Shown here: positions 21,947 through 32,816 of the stretch, one piece after another | Layout: each line of letters starts with the position of its first letter | How positions within the stretch are numbered: position 1 is the stretch's first letter | Source: Phialophora verrucosa | Lineage: Eukaryota > Ascomycota > Eurotiomycetes > Chaetothyriales > Herpotrichiellaceae | DNA: 64,000 nucleotides | Assembly: GCA_002099365.1 (NCBI GenBank) | Contig: MSED01000003.1 | Coordinates: 1,302,001 to 1,366,000 of the forward strand | Reading direction: 5' to 3' | Program-made: the position numbers and the translations under genes | Notes under the pieces: model-generated | The model's input: only the letters and a program-made list of their open reading frames with translations | The model's database searches: none | What the model was told of the DNA's origin: nothing

Positions 21947-23931
21947 ATGGGTCAATCTCACTCATCGGAGCCGCCCAAGGAGGTTCCCATTGGTAAGTCA
22001 ATCGCATCAATGGTAGAGAGACCGATTTGGCCTGATACTGGCAACTTCATCCAGAGCTATTGAGCCATGAGCTGGCACTCCGCTTCGCCAGTAAATGCTA
22101 TACGCACTTGGAGATAGCTCACTACAAGGATAACTTCAAGACCCTCGCGGACCATCAGGAAGATGTGGAATACTGGAAAGAGGACACATTATGTCGCTTC
22201 TTGGCCTTGCCGGAACCTCTCAAAGCAGGACCTGTGCTCTACCAGATGTGCAGCTACCTTGGAGCCTTTCCATTTCCGAGTCTGGCGCCATGCATCCTGA
22301 CCCGAGAAGCAATGCTCAAGGTCATCACCATCATGACAGGTAGGTACAAGAAGGTCTTGAGGCGCGGCGACCAAGACAAGGCCAAGCTCTTGTTCCGGAG
22401 TTTAGCTGTCTTCGATCGACGGTCTAGTATGCCTCCCCCAAAGGAGGAACCCAGTATGGAAGATATTGTCAAGGAACAGCTACCGGACGACATGCTCAAA
22501 GAGCAAGCAGTTGAAGAAGGCGTCAGCTCGCATGTTGCTGGATTCTCTGTTGACGTGCCCCTGAACGACGATGAGGACGAAGATGACGATGACCTTGCCC
22601 TAGCAGCGCTGGACGCTCTTGATGCCATTGAAGTCTTCAAACATGATCAGAGGACCGACCGAAGAATCAACCGCGCAATGATCCCAGCAGAGAACCTCAA
22701 AAACCTAGTCATGCTCTTGCTCCTCCTTGCAGGCATCGAACCATTGACGCCTCTCGGCATTTATGGCGAGAGCTTGGACCAGAAAGATCGGCTCCAGGGC
22801 CTTATTGATTCAGCAGATGCCATCATAGCAGCCTTCGACCCAGACTCACATGGCGATGGCATCCGATATTCCAATTTTGTGAAAACCATCACAACGACAT
22901 TACCGGATCTCTTCATCCCTCTCAGCGCCTTGTTCGAGCACTTTCTCTTCAGCAAGAACATCAACCTCAACAAACACCGCGACACAGCCCCCCAGCCCAC
23001 TCCCGAGACCATCGAGATTAGACCGTCTCCGATATACAGATCACCGGAAGATACCACCTTCAGCACCATCCTAACCGACACACTCCTCTCCCAACTCTCT
23101 ATGTCCCTGAAGCTCTCCACCTCTCCTACTTCGTCGAGTCCGTCGCTCCAGAACATCTTCTCCTCCCATGCCCGCTTCAATCAACTCTACTCGACCGCGT
23201 CGCACGGGACATCTCTCTCTTCCTTCCAACGCCAGGTCCTCTCCTGGACCTCCAGCACCATCGTGCTCATCAGCGGCACAAATGACAACAAACCCATCCT
23301 CCTGGGGGCATACCTCCCCGAGCCGTGGCGCGAAAAGCCCATCGCCCTCACCTCAGAATCCCCGGCAATGTTTTCGACGCTGTTCCAACTCCTCCCCCGC
23401 CAGGCGGTCTTCCCAGCAAACACTTACAACCGCACCATCCCACCCTCGTACTACAATTCGAAAACAGGTATTGCACTAGGCTGCATGATCCCGCGTCCAA
23501 CCTCGCGCACCGGTCCCCCGCCGCCCCCCATCCTGGGGCCCGTGAGCATCCTCATAGACGGGGACATGGAATCCGTGACGTTCAACCACGACGGCTCTTC
23601 CGGCTCCGGTGCATTCGTCACCGATCCGGGCCTCGAGGTGGTACAAACCCACCACGCTGACACCGTCCAGGCCAAGAAAATCACATTCGACCTCGACACG
23701 CTGGAAGTCTGGGGTATTTCCTTCCCGCTCGGGGCCCGCTCAGGATCTACCGCCGGGGAAGAGGATGATGAAATTACAAAGCAGAGGAAGAGACTGAAGT
23801 GGGAGGAAGAGGAGGCCGCGAGACGGAGGGGGGTGAATTTCGGGGGCGACAGGGATGGGGCGAGGGCGTTGTTAGAGATGGCGGGTCTGGTGGGCGACAA
23901 GGCCGGGCATAGGAGCGGTGGGAGCGTGTAG
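21947..23931 (+). CDS. RTC5-like TLDc-domain protein
   Basis: Exons are 21947..21992 and 22055..23931 with a 62-bp intron (GTAAGT to CATCCAG), giving 640 aa. The N-terminus MGQSHSS has Gly2 and Ser6, a good N-myristoylation consensus. A helical N-terminal half with an acidic run (DDEDEDDDD near residue 170) is followed by a TLDc-type domain around residues 375-575, including SSTIVLISGTNDNKPILLGAYLPEPW. The family is named Restriction of telomere capping 5 in yeast; TLDc proteins, including Rtc5, are linked to V-ATPase assembly state at the vacuole. Myristoylation would fit membrane recruitment. The start ATG is supported by the motif and by the clean splice to the conserved ELLSHELALRFA segment. 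Confidence 0.9.
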
Positions 23932-24386
23932 AGAGATACAGCGAGGGACCGCTAATGAGAAGGGGCCGTGCTATAAGGATTGGAAGTGAGCAATTGGTGG
24001 TTTCTAGGCATTAAAATGTTCTGGTCAATAGGACGAAAGCCGGACCGCCCGGCGTGCTGATACCTGCTCTCACAAACGCCTGTGGTTCTTCCTGGCATAC
24101 TATATCACGATGTCAGGGGTTGACGGAGGGTGTCTGAGTTCAGTCGACCCGCGTAGACCGGCTCTCTCAGCGAAATTTAAGGTTCTTCCGTGATGGTCCC
24201 GCCCCCGACGGCCCTCGACATTGGCCATAGCGGACCGACAGATATCGGCCTGACTGAGGCATTGCAGAAATCGAGCATTCTTATCCAGCATCCTCCCCGA
24301 CCCCTGCCGTCCCAGCGCCTGCTAAATCAACAACGGAAAAGGACACATATCCGGGCAAGACTCGGTCTCGGCAGACCGCTCAAAAA
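23932..24386. other. Intergenic region, convergent 3' ends
   Basis: 455 bp between the RTC5-like stop and the Rab stop. Short frames only; no domain or repeat seen. Confidence 0.4.
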
Positions 24387-25217
24387 TCAACACTGGCAAT
24401 TTCCAGCAGCGCCAGCTTGAGTCGCCTCGGGCCTCAGGTCCACGCCCGGCCTGGGATTTGCCCTCAGATTCCTGGGGCCTGCCTGATCCAACGGCAACTT
24501 CTTGGCAATGGCAGTGAACAACTCTTTGACGTTTGTTGAGGTCTTTGCGGAGGTCTCGAAGAACAAAAGGCCTGCTTCTTTTGCGTAGGCTTCCGCATCT
24601 GCGGTCTGGATGGCGCGCTTGTCGGGGTACTCGTTGACGACGTCGACTTTATTGCCGGCGAGGGCGATGATGATGTTTTCGTTGGCTTGTCGCTGGAGTT
24701 CTTTGACCCATGACTTGGCTTTATCTAGAGACGACTGGACATATCCGGCGTTAGCATTGGAGCGGTGTAAGGAAAGGAGCGCAGCGTACAGCCTGTGTGA
24801 TATCGTAGACGACGACTGCGCAGTTGGCATTCCGGTAGTACATGGGGGCGAGGGACTTGTATCGCTCTTGACCCGCGGTATCCCATATTTCAAATTTGAC
24901 CGTCGTGTTCTCGTCCAATGTTATTGTCTGCGTGAGGAAGGCAGCGCCAATGGTGGACTCGCGGTAGTCGTCGAATTGGTCTTTGACAAACCGCAGGACT
25001 AACGAGCTCTGAGGGTACAAAGTTAGGATGGATGCGACACGGTGGGAGGCAGCGGAGTAGATGGAAACAATACCTTTCCGACTGCCGATTCTCCTGGACC
25101 TCAATTAGCGGTACGATATTGTAGCCTGAGGGTCCTCAACATACCCAGAAGGACGAGCTTGAATTGAGCGAACCTGCCGCCTGCGCCTGTTCGGCCTACG
25201 GGAGCTCGAGCTGCCAT
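24387..25217 (-). CDS. Rab5-type small GTPase
   Basis: Controls early endosome fusion and endocytic traffic. Exons (minus strand) are 25145..25217, 25074..25093, 24790..25008 and 24387..24734; the second exon is only 20 nt. The product is 219 aa. The P-loop GESAVGKS is at residues 25-32 and is assembled across three exons. The switch regions STIGAAF and WDTAGQERY, GNKVD and ETSAK follow. The effector region STIGAAFLTQTI is characteristic of the Rab5/Ypt51 branch. It ends in CQC, a CXC double-geranylgeranylation motif. A 358-bp gap separates its start from the divergent SAC-domain phosphatase. Start at MAARAPVGRTG is well placed for the family. Confidence 0.95.
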
Positions 25218-25575
25218 ATTATGTCGTACTGGCCCCGAGAAGGCACCACTGAGAGGTACAAGAGTAGTTATGAGTAAGAAAGGGTGGGATGCCGGATGTT
25301 GGGATGATGAGGGATCGGTGGTGTTATTGTTCTCTACCTGGAGTTGAGGTGCAGGAGGGAGGAATGATCTGGGCCAAGAAGATGACGATGTCCCACCAGC
25401 AACAGACATAGGCGCACACGGGCTCAGGCTCTCAGGCACAGGCACGGCCACAAGCACAAGCACAAGCACAGCCCACCAGCCTCCGTCACGCTCACGATAA
25501 AATCCAGCACCCAGCTACCTCGTCAACAATGGTACGATAGTGAAGATTGAAACAAAGACTCCATAGGCTGTCATC
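25218..25575. promoter_or_regulatory. Divergent promoter, Rab5 and SAC1-like genes
   Basis: 358 bp between two starts. It contains a CACAAG hexanucleotide repeat around 25450..25470 in a C/A-rich context. No other element is clear. Confidence 0.45.
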
Positions 25576-27702
25576 ATGGCCAACTTGCTCCCCTTCCGCG
25601 ACATCAATGTCCACGCTTCCACCAGTCACTATGCCTTCACCTCGCCCTCCAACTCGTCTGCGCCGACGCTCGTGGTGGAGAGACCATCTGGTGATATCCG
25701 ACTCAACAATGGCTCTTTGCTTGGAGCGAAACGGGTCTCGAGCATTGCCGGCATTATGGGCATCATCAAGCTGAAGTTGGACAAATACATCCTAGTCATC
25801 ACAAAGGCGCAGCCCATGGGAAGGCTTCGAGGCCACATGGTGTACAAGGTCGTCGCTACAGAGTTCCTGCCCCTGCGAGAGCGGCCAGTCCACGATCCCG
25901 ACGAGGACACGTATCTTTCCTACCTCAAGTCCTTCCTCGCTTCCGGGCCCATGTACTTCTCCTACTCGATCGACATAACCTCCAGCTTCCAGCGACAGTC
26001 CGACTCTGATCTCTCCCAGCCACTATGGAAGAGAGCCGACGACCGTTTCTTCTACAACCGCTTCATCCAGACAGATCTGATTGACTTCCGGACAGGCGGC
26101 AGCGCAGCAGGGGGTTTGCGCGGTCAACAGCAGGCTGGCGCCGACCCATACATTCTTCCTGTCATGTATGGCATGTTGCGTATTGCTCCCGCCAAGGTCA
26201 AGAACACCGCTTTCACGTTTGCCCTCATTACCAGGCGATCCAGGTTCCGCGGAGGCACGAGATACTTCTCCCGTGGCATCGACGAGCAAGGTCACGTCTC
26301 TAACTACAACGAAACTGAGCAGATCGCCTTGTTGAATGACACTTCCGGCCCGACAGGGTATGCTGGCGGCCGGGGCGTTGCCAATGGGCAGGTTGGTGCC
26401 CAGCCCGCCGAGACACAGGTTCTTGCCTACCTCCAGACCCGAGGCAGCGTGCCGGTGTATTGGGCCGAAATCAATGATCTGCACTACACACCCAAGCTCC
26501 AGATCCGGGGCGTCGAGTCTGCGGTTGATGCAGCCAGGAAGCATTTCGACGAGCAGATCAGAATCTATGGCGAAAACTACCTGGTCAACCTAGTCAATCA
26601 GCGAGGCAGAGAAGAGCGAGTCAAGAAGGCCTACGAGCAGATGGTTCGAATTCTGGTCAACTCGCCAGAGGAATCGGTAGAAACCGATCGACGTACGGAT
26701 GAGAAGTTCCGAGACATCGAAGCCCGTGAGCCGCACCAGAGGATGGACAGGTTACATTACATCTACTTTGACTTTCACAATGAGACCAAAGGCCTCAAAT
26801 GGCACCGGGCCGAGCTGTTGTTGGATGAACTGATGGACGGCCTCAGGAAGGGACAGTACTTCCGCGGCGTCGAGATGCCAGGAGACCCAACTGGTGCACT
26901 TGAAGTTAGAAACCGGCAGACTGCTGTCGTGCGCACAAACTGCATGGATTGCCTGGACCGGACCAACGTGGTCCAGAGCATGCTGGGAAGATGGGCGCTG
27001 ACTCAGCAATTCCAGGATATCGGCATCCTGCAACCGGGCGAACGTGCTCAAGACGACAGAGAGTTTGAATTCCTCTTCCGCAACATCTGGGCGGACAACG
27101 CGGATGTCGTCTCCAAGGCCTACTCGGGTACTGGCGCACTAAAGACCGACTTCACCCGTACAGGGAATCGAACGAGAGCTGGAGCTTTGCAGGATCTTCA
27201 GAACTCCTGCACGCGATACATCCGTAACAATTTCCTAGACGGACCCCGCCAGGATGGGTTCGATCTCTTCTTGGGAACATATCTACCTTCAACATATGGA
27301 GTCGGGTCATCCTTGATGTTCACCGATCGGAGGCCTCTTATCATCCAGGCGATTCCATATGTGCTGGCTGCCTCGATGTTCATCGTTCTCGTCTCGATCT
27401 TGACGCGGCGACCTCCAGAAGCGGCTATATGGCCTCTCCGACTGTTTGTGATAGTGTGTCTGGTTGTGGCAGGATGGTCATTCCAGTTCATCTATTCGCA
27501 TGGTTTGTTATATGTGAACTGGCCAAAACTTAATACACCATCCTTTGCAACTGAAGGCTTCTCGGACGCGTTGTCGAAAGCTCACAAGGATCCGATCGTT
27601 GGCCCACTCATCGCGACGGCGAGTGGCAAGGATAGAAGAGCCCGAAATATCAGCACAGCAAACATGGGGTTCATGGAAGAAGGCAAGAAGAGGATAGAGT
27701 GA
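25576..27702 (+). CDS. SAC1-type phosphoinositide phosphatase
   Basis: Dephosphorylates phosphoinositides, chiefly PI4P, at the ER and Golgi. A single exon of 708 codons. The SAC domain begins near residue 60 (IMGIIKLKLDKYILVITKA) and includes YFDFH. The catalytic CX5R motif is at residues 456-462 within RTNCMDCLDRTNVVQ. Two hydrophobic segments near residues 587-610 and 620-645 (IPYVLAASMFIVLVSIL and LFVIVCLVVAGW) form the C-terminal membrane anchor, followed by a polar tail. Length matches fungal Sac1, slightly longer than yeast because of a low-complexity loop near residues 260-280. Divergent from the Rab5 gene. Confidence 0.95.
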   Translation: MANLLPFRDINVHASTSHYAFTSPSNSSAPTLVVERPSGDIRLNNGSLLGAKRVSSIAGIMGIIKLKLDKYILVITKAQPMGRLRGHMVYKVVATEFLPLRERPVHDPDEDTYLSYLKSFLASGPMYFSYSIDITSSFQRQSDSDLSQPLWKRADDRFFYNRFIQTDLIDFRTGGSAAGGLRGQQQAGADPYILPVMYGMLRIAPAKVKNTAFTFALITRRSRFRGGTRYFSRGIDEQGHVSNYNETEQIALLNDTSGPTGYAGGRGVANGQVGAQPAETQVLAYLQTRGSVPVYWAEINDLHYTPKLQIRGVESAVDAARKHFDEQIRIYGENYLVNLVNQRGREERVKKAYEQMVRILVNSPEESVETDRRTDEKFRDIEAREPHQRMDRLHYIYFDFHNETKGLKWHRAELLLDELMDGLRKGQYFRGVEMPGDPTGALEVRNRQTAVVRTNCMDCLDRTNVVQSMLGRWALTQQFQDIGILQPGERAQDDREFEFLFRNIWADNADVVSKAYSGTGALKTDFTRTGNRTRAGALQDLQNSCTRYIRNNFLDGPRQDGFDLFLGTYLPSTYGVGSSLMFTDRRPLIIQAIPYVLAASMFIVLVSILTRRPPEAAIWPLRLFVIVCLVVAGWSFQFIYSHGLLYVNWPKLNTPSFATEGFSDALSKAHKDPIVGPLIATASGKDRRARNISTANMGFMEEGKKRIE

Positions 27703-28546
27703 CGGCGAAAGTCAACGATGACCGGCCGTTGTGCTTGTAGGCTTCATTTTTTTCATAGACGTCTTCTTCATAGAGATAATGTTCCTAGAAGGACTTGCCA
27801 GTTCTTCCAATATGTACCAGTCAAGGAGAGAAATACCCCGCGTGTTTCGTCTCTTTCTCCCACCTCGGGATAATTGCCGGACGCCACCCGTGCCAGGGAA
27901 GTTAGTGGTGTTCAGGGGCAGCAGAGGGCGAAAATCACCCATATGAATCCTGTCTGATGGCTGATGGAATCCGAGTAATACGTATGTGTCTGTGCAGGGC
28001 AGATCTAAGTCTCATGCATCTGATGGACAGGCGGGAAAGGAGCTTGAAGGACAGCAGGCGACATGATTGGCTATCTCTGGCGCGTGGTCCGTGCACGACA
28101 TTTCACTCCAGTTCACACGTGACCTTTTCGGCCTTTTCGATCTTTCTTGACCTTCACCATCGTGACATTCAGCGGAAGATTCTTCGCATGCCATCTATGG
28201 GCGACCTTATCTTCCATCTGTCGCCTCCATTGGCACGTCTCATCTGTCTGCTCTAGTCCTCCAGCTGATGTCTCAGCCTCTGCAATGGGTCACCATCGAG
28301 GCCCCTCAGCTACAGCAGCGAATTACCAAGCGTACCTGTCGGCCGTGTACCATAGTACAGCTTCTCCCTCTTGATGAACTAGTGTCATATTGACCCCTTT
28401 CGCACCGAGTGAGTCCAACATCTGCCATTGTAGGTAAATATCTGTCGTTCTTTTTGATGTCCCGGGGCTTGCGTCTCTGCTACTTATCTACTTTGTCATC
28501 GATATACAAGAATAGTGTCCTTCAAACAAAATTAATTCGGACTTTC
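27703..28546. other. Intergenic region, convergent 3' ends
   Basis: About 840 bp between the SAC1-like stop and the O-methyltransferase stop. Only short open frames; nothing recognised. Confidence 0.45.
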
Positions 28547-29245
28547 CTACCCCTTGACAATGGCCAAAAGAAACCCGTCAAACATCCCCGCCTCATGGCC
28601 CTTGTGGCTACTCAACACGCTCACAAGCGTAGCCTGCACGCCCTCCAACCTCCCCACCTTGGCGAACAACGTCTCTTTTCCAGACACGCCCGCGCCCCGC
28701 TCCACCGCCGCCCTCACGGCATTATCCACGTAAATACACCCTCCAGGTCTCACGAGCTGTACCGCCGACGTGAAATACTCGTACTGCAGCGCCCAATCCG
28801 CATCAATAAACACGAGGTCGAACTTCTGGCGCCCATCCTTCTCCGCAGCGGCAGCGAGTTTGGGCAACGTCTCCAGCGCATCCCCCAATATGATTTCCAC
28901 CCGGTCGGCGTAGCCGGCGTGGCGGACATTCTCGACCGCCACATCGCGGTGATGCGCGTTGATCTCCAGCGAGGTGACGCTGGCGCCGGTGCTCGCGAAC
29001 CAAATGGTCGAGTAGCCTCCCAAGGTGCCGATTTCGAGAACGCGCCGCGCGGAGATCAGCTGAGCTTGGATGGCGAGGTATTGGCCTTGGAGCGGGGATA
29101 CAGTGATGGCCGGGAGCCCTTTGGCGGTGGAGTTGGAGAGGGCATGGGAGAGGGCATCGGCGAGGGCGTTGTTGGTGGGCAGGAGGGCCTCGTGGGCCAG
29201 GGAGTCGATCTTTTGGACGCGTTGGTACACGCTTGGCTGGGACAT
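28547..29245 (-). CDS. Class I SAM-dependent O-methyltransferase (caffeoyl-CoA/catechol type)
   Basis: A single-exon 232-aa cytosolic enzyme expected to methylate a catechol or similar hydroxyl using S-adenosylmethionine. Motif I VLEIGTLGGYSTIW is near residues 69-82 and the acidic SLEINAHH follows. IILGDALETLP and FDLVFIDADW hold the metal-binding Asp, and GGCIYVDNAV holds the second metal site. Length is typical of this family. The substrate is unknown. It lies head-to-head with the GMC oxidoreductase about 1.4 kb away; a shared role in aromatic metabolism is conceivable but not shown. An 18-bp palindrome lies about 214 bp upstream of the start. Confidence 0.93.
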   Translation of the reverse strand: MSQPSVYQRVQKIDSLAHEALLPTNNALADALSHALSNSTAKGLPAITVSPLQGQYLAIQAQLISARRVLEIGTLGGYSTIWFASTGASVTSLEINAHHRDVAVENVRHAGYADRVEIILGDALETLPKLAAAAEKDGRQKFDLVFIDADWALQYEYFTSAVQLVRPGGCIYVDNAVRAAVERGAGVSGKETLFAKVGRLEGVQATLVSVLSSHKGHEAGMFDGFLLAIVKG

Positions 29246-30669
29246 GGCGGTTTTCGTGTATTGTGTGTGGTGTGCCTTGTGGTATTGATTACAGTGATGG
29301 ATGTGTTGGAGCAGTACAGGGAGTTGCGATGGTTGATATGCTCATACGTTTCTTGACGGGGCTCACGAGGCTGAGATGACGAGGGGTGGGGGTTGGCGGG
29401 CAAATAACTGTATTCACGAGTACGATAGGAACTTCACATCTCAGATAAGATGGCGCCTTGTGTTTATATAAACACATTCGCTGAGTATGGACCGTAAGGC
29501 CGCAGCCGCGACACCACCGGTACAGCCGAGCTCGGCGATATCAATCAAGATCGGCGCCATCAGCGTCAGCATAAGGGGACCAACAGGCTGCCATGCAGAG
29601 AGGCTTGGATACAAACGAGACTGTGCTGAGCATGGCAAGTTAAGCCAATCGGGGCCCCTCCAGCGTACCGGAAGCCCCCTTTTGAACGATCAGGTCTGCG
29701 GGGAAGCAGTAACTAGGCTGCCACACTGCCAGTCAGAGTCTCCAGCAGCTAAGTGACAGGCATGAGGGTTTTTGACTGATGACAAGCGTTGAGCCATCTT
29801 GGTTGTGTGTAAGCGAGAGACAGAGGAAGAGGAGACGGACAAGAGAAGCGATATCGGCCTCAGTTCAAGATGCAAGATCACGCATCATGGCGACATGGGC
29901 TGATCAGGTGGGGACGGGGCCGCGTCTTCTTCTGAGCGCGTTTCTCTTTCCTTGTTCGCGGCCTCTTCAGCCATGACGGCAAGCATTCTACTCGTATTGT
30001 GCAATGCGAATCGCAGCCGGACACAGTATCGCTCGATTTACCAGATCCCTGGCCCGAGCTGATCCTACCCATGCACCAACCCAAGGTCAGGACCCGACGC
30101 CCGACGCAGCCTTCACTTCACCATTACCAGCACCTCACTTTCGTACTTGCATAATTTTCAATGTACCCGCAATCATTATTTACTGGGTAGTCCAGCACTA
30201 TATACTTTACCTCGCTGTACTACGGCGTGCTCGCTGGTCGGTTGACGTTTTGTTCTTTCCTCAACGGGAAGCCAGCAGCTTGGCCTGCTGTAATTGTGCT
30301 TCCGATAGGAATTGCAGGAATGCTCTGCCATCCGAAACACTGCCTTGAAGCAACCAAGTACCGTCCATGATTCCGAAACGATTAAACCCGAAGCCCAAGT
30401 TCACAACCGTCCCCCCCTCCGCCTTTCATTGCTCGATCAATATGGAGACATCCCCGGATTCTCAGCGATTGGCTGCACCCCGCAAACTCAAGGTCCTCGG
30501 TCTGCTCATGTCCGGCGGCGTTATGCGGGGGAAGTCAGACGAGGTATACCGTCTAGATGGAACATGAGTTGTATTTGAGCTTGAAATACCTTCTGAAGAG
30601 TCGCTCGTCTGTTGAGATTATTTTCCTCTTGGTTCGAACCGGTGCTCGAAGAACGACGGTCAAACAAAT
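29246..30669. promoter_or_regulatory. Divergent intergenic region, O-methyltransferase and GMC oxidoreductase
   Basis: About 1.4 kb. It contains the 18-bp perfect palindrome at 29459..29476 and an ATG-initiated 66-codon frame at 30367..30567, which ends 100 bp before the GMC start and could be an upstream ORF in a long leader. No domain is recognisable in it. Confidence 0.45.
29459..29476. promoter_or_regulatory. 18-bp perfect palindrome with TATA core
   Basis: TGTGTTTATATAAACACA is its own reverse complement. It combines a TATATA core with two inverted TGTTTA forkhead-like half-sites. It lies upstream of the O-methyltransferase, so it could be a TATA box and a protein-binding site together. 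Function is inferred. Confidence 0.55.
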
Positions 30670-32816
30670 ATGTCGGCCACAAACGGCGTCAACGGCCACC
30701 TCAATGGCACGTCCAGTGCCCTCTGCTCGGTGGAGGAGTTCACTTCTCGACAATACGACTTTGTTGTTGTGGGAGGGGGCACCGCCGGCCTGGTGATTGC
30801 TGCTCGATTGACTGAAGATCCAAACATTTCCGTGGCTGTCTTGGAAGCTGGAGAGAACCGCATGGATGACCCGAGTGTGTCGACTCCGTCTCTCTACCCT
30901 ACTATGGTACGTCAAAGTGTCCGACTCTGTCAGCGAAGTATGGATTTGACAGTAGGTCAGATTGGCCGTCCTCAATACGACTGGTGCATGACATCCATCC
31001 CGCAACCCAATGCCGGCAACAAGATCTACTCGATGCCTCGGGGCAAAATCCTCGGCGGCAGTTCAGCTATCAACGTGAGTTCCTCTCACAGTCAATCTCT
31101 GCAACCCTCCAAGGGTCCTAGAACCGAGCTTCTATCCCCCTCTCCACAAAGTGGGCGAATTTTAACAACCAGCTCATCATAGTATTTGATGTTTGTAAGG
31201 GGCAGCCGAAATGACTATGACCGGGGTTGGGAGTCGATTGGCAACCCTGGCTGGGGATGGGAGGGCCTGGCACCCTACTTCGTGAAATCACAAACCTTGG
31301 ACAAGACCCAGCTACACGACGATCCCCAGTTCATGCCCATCGCGGGTGGGGACAAGTACCATGGCACATCGGGCCCAATCCACACGTCCTTCAACGACTG
31401 GTACATGCCCCTTGAGGTCGATTTTGCCAAGGCCGCGTATGAAGTCACGGGCACACAGAGAACCTTAAGTGACGCGTGGAGCGGCGACCATTTAGGCTTC
31501 TTTTCGAGTTTGGGCGCCGTGAACAGAACCGATGACCCCGGGAAGAGGAGCTATGCGGCCACAGGCTACTTGAGACCGAATCTAGGGAGGAAGAATTTGA
31601 AAGTCTTGACCGAGGCGCAAGCAACCAGGGTTGTCTTGGATGGAGACAAGGCAACGGGCGTAGAGTTCGTGCACAAGGGGAAGAAGTATACCGTGCAGGC
31701 GACAAAGGAGGTCGTCTTGTCCGCCGGCGTCATTCAAAGCCCGCAGTTACTCGAACTTTCTGGTATTGGTGATCCCGAGGTCCTGAAGGCCGCTGGCGTG
31801 GAATGTGTCGTTGAGAACAAAGGCGTGGGTGCGAACTTCCAGGACCACGTCCTCGGCGGACTCGTCTTCGACTTGAAACCCGGCATCGACTCAATGGATG
31901 CTCTCCACGGCGAAGAGTTCAACAAGATGCAACAGGATGTGTACCAGAAGACGCAAAAGGGACCGTACGCCAGCCCCGGCATGATGATGGGGTTCGTGTC
32001 GTATGCCTCCGTGGCTTCTCCCGAAGAGGTGGAGGCCACTATCAAGGAGATCAAGCAAAAGTCGCTGGCGAAGACGGATTTCGAGAAGGCACAGGAAAAG
32101 GTGAGTTGGCACCCTCTGCAACCCACCCTTATCCGTCTCCCTTGTTGACAATATTGGACCCAGGCCATCGTCGACCAACTCCGCGACCCAACGTTCGCCA
32201 ACTTGCAAACATTCTGCATCCCCTGCCGCCTCGACGTCGCCAAGGGGTCCGACCAAACGCAATTCTTCGGCGCCCCACCCAAGGGAAAACAACAGCTCTC
32301 CCTTTTGATGTGCCTGGAACATCCTCTCTCGCGCGGCACCGTGCACATCAAATCGTCCGACCCGCTCGCCGCACCGGAAATTGATCCCGGCTATTTCCGC
32401 AACGAAGTCGATGCCAAGATCCTCGCCGCCGGTATGAAATGGATGGAACAGGTGTCCAAACACCCTCTTCTGGCGAAAAGTCTTGCGCAAAGAGATTTAC
32501 CGCCCGAGGGCAAAGGGTTGGACACTGAGGAGGCGAGGATTGAGTATGTGAAGAATCATATCAGCACGCAGTATCATTTGATCGGGACGTGCGCGCTGGG
32601 AGAGGTAGTGGACAACGATTTGAGGGTCAAGGGTGTCAAAGGCTTGAGAGTTGTCGACGCGAGTATTTTCCCCGGTCATATTTCCGGGTAAGTCGCCGGT
32701 GTTCTCTTTCTCTTCGTGAGTGCGATTTGCTAATGGGACTTTTCGACAGGAACATCATGGCGACGACATATGCTGTGGCTGAGAAGGGCGCTGATCTGAT
32801 CAAAAAGGATATCTGA
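30670..32816 (+). CDS. GMC-family FAD-dependent oxidoreductase
   Basis: Oxidises an alcohol-type substrate with FAD. Exons are 30670..30906, 30961..31074, 31183..32100, 32164..32687 and 32750..32816; introns are 54, 108, 63 and 62 bp. The product is 619 aa. The FAD-binding motif GGGTAGLVIAARL is near residues 37-49, with AVLEAG downstream. The GMC signatures GKILGGSSAINYLMFVRG (split by intron 2) and GVIQSPQLLELSGIG are clear. The catalytic His is in TQYHLIGTCALG, and the second active-site residue is in ISGNIMATTYAVAEKGAD. There is no signal peptide, so it is probably intracellular, and it lacks a C-terminal SKL. The family includes alcohol oxidases and choline dehydrogenases; the substrate is not predictable. 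Confidence 0.92.
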
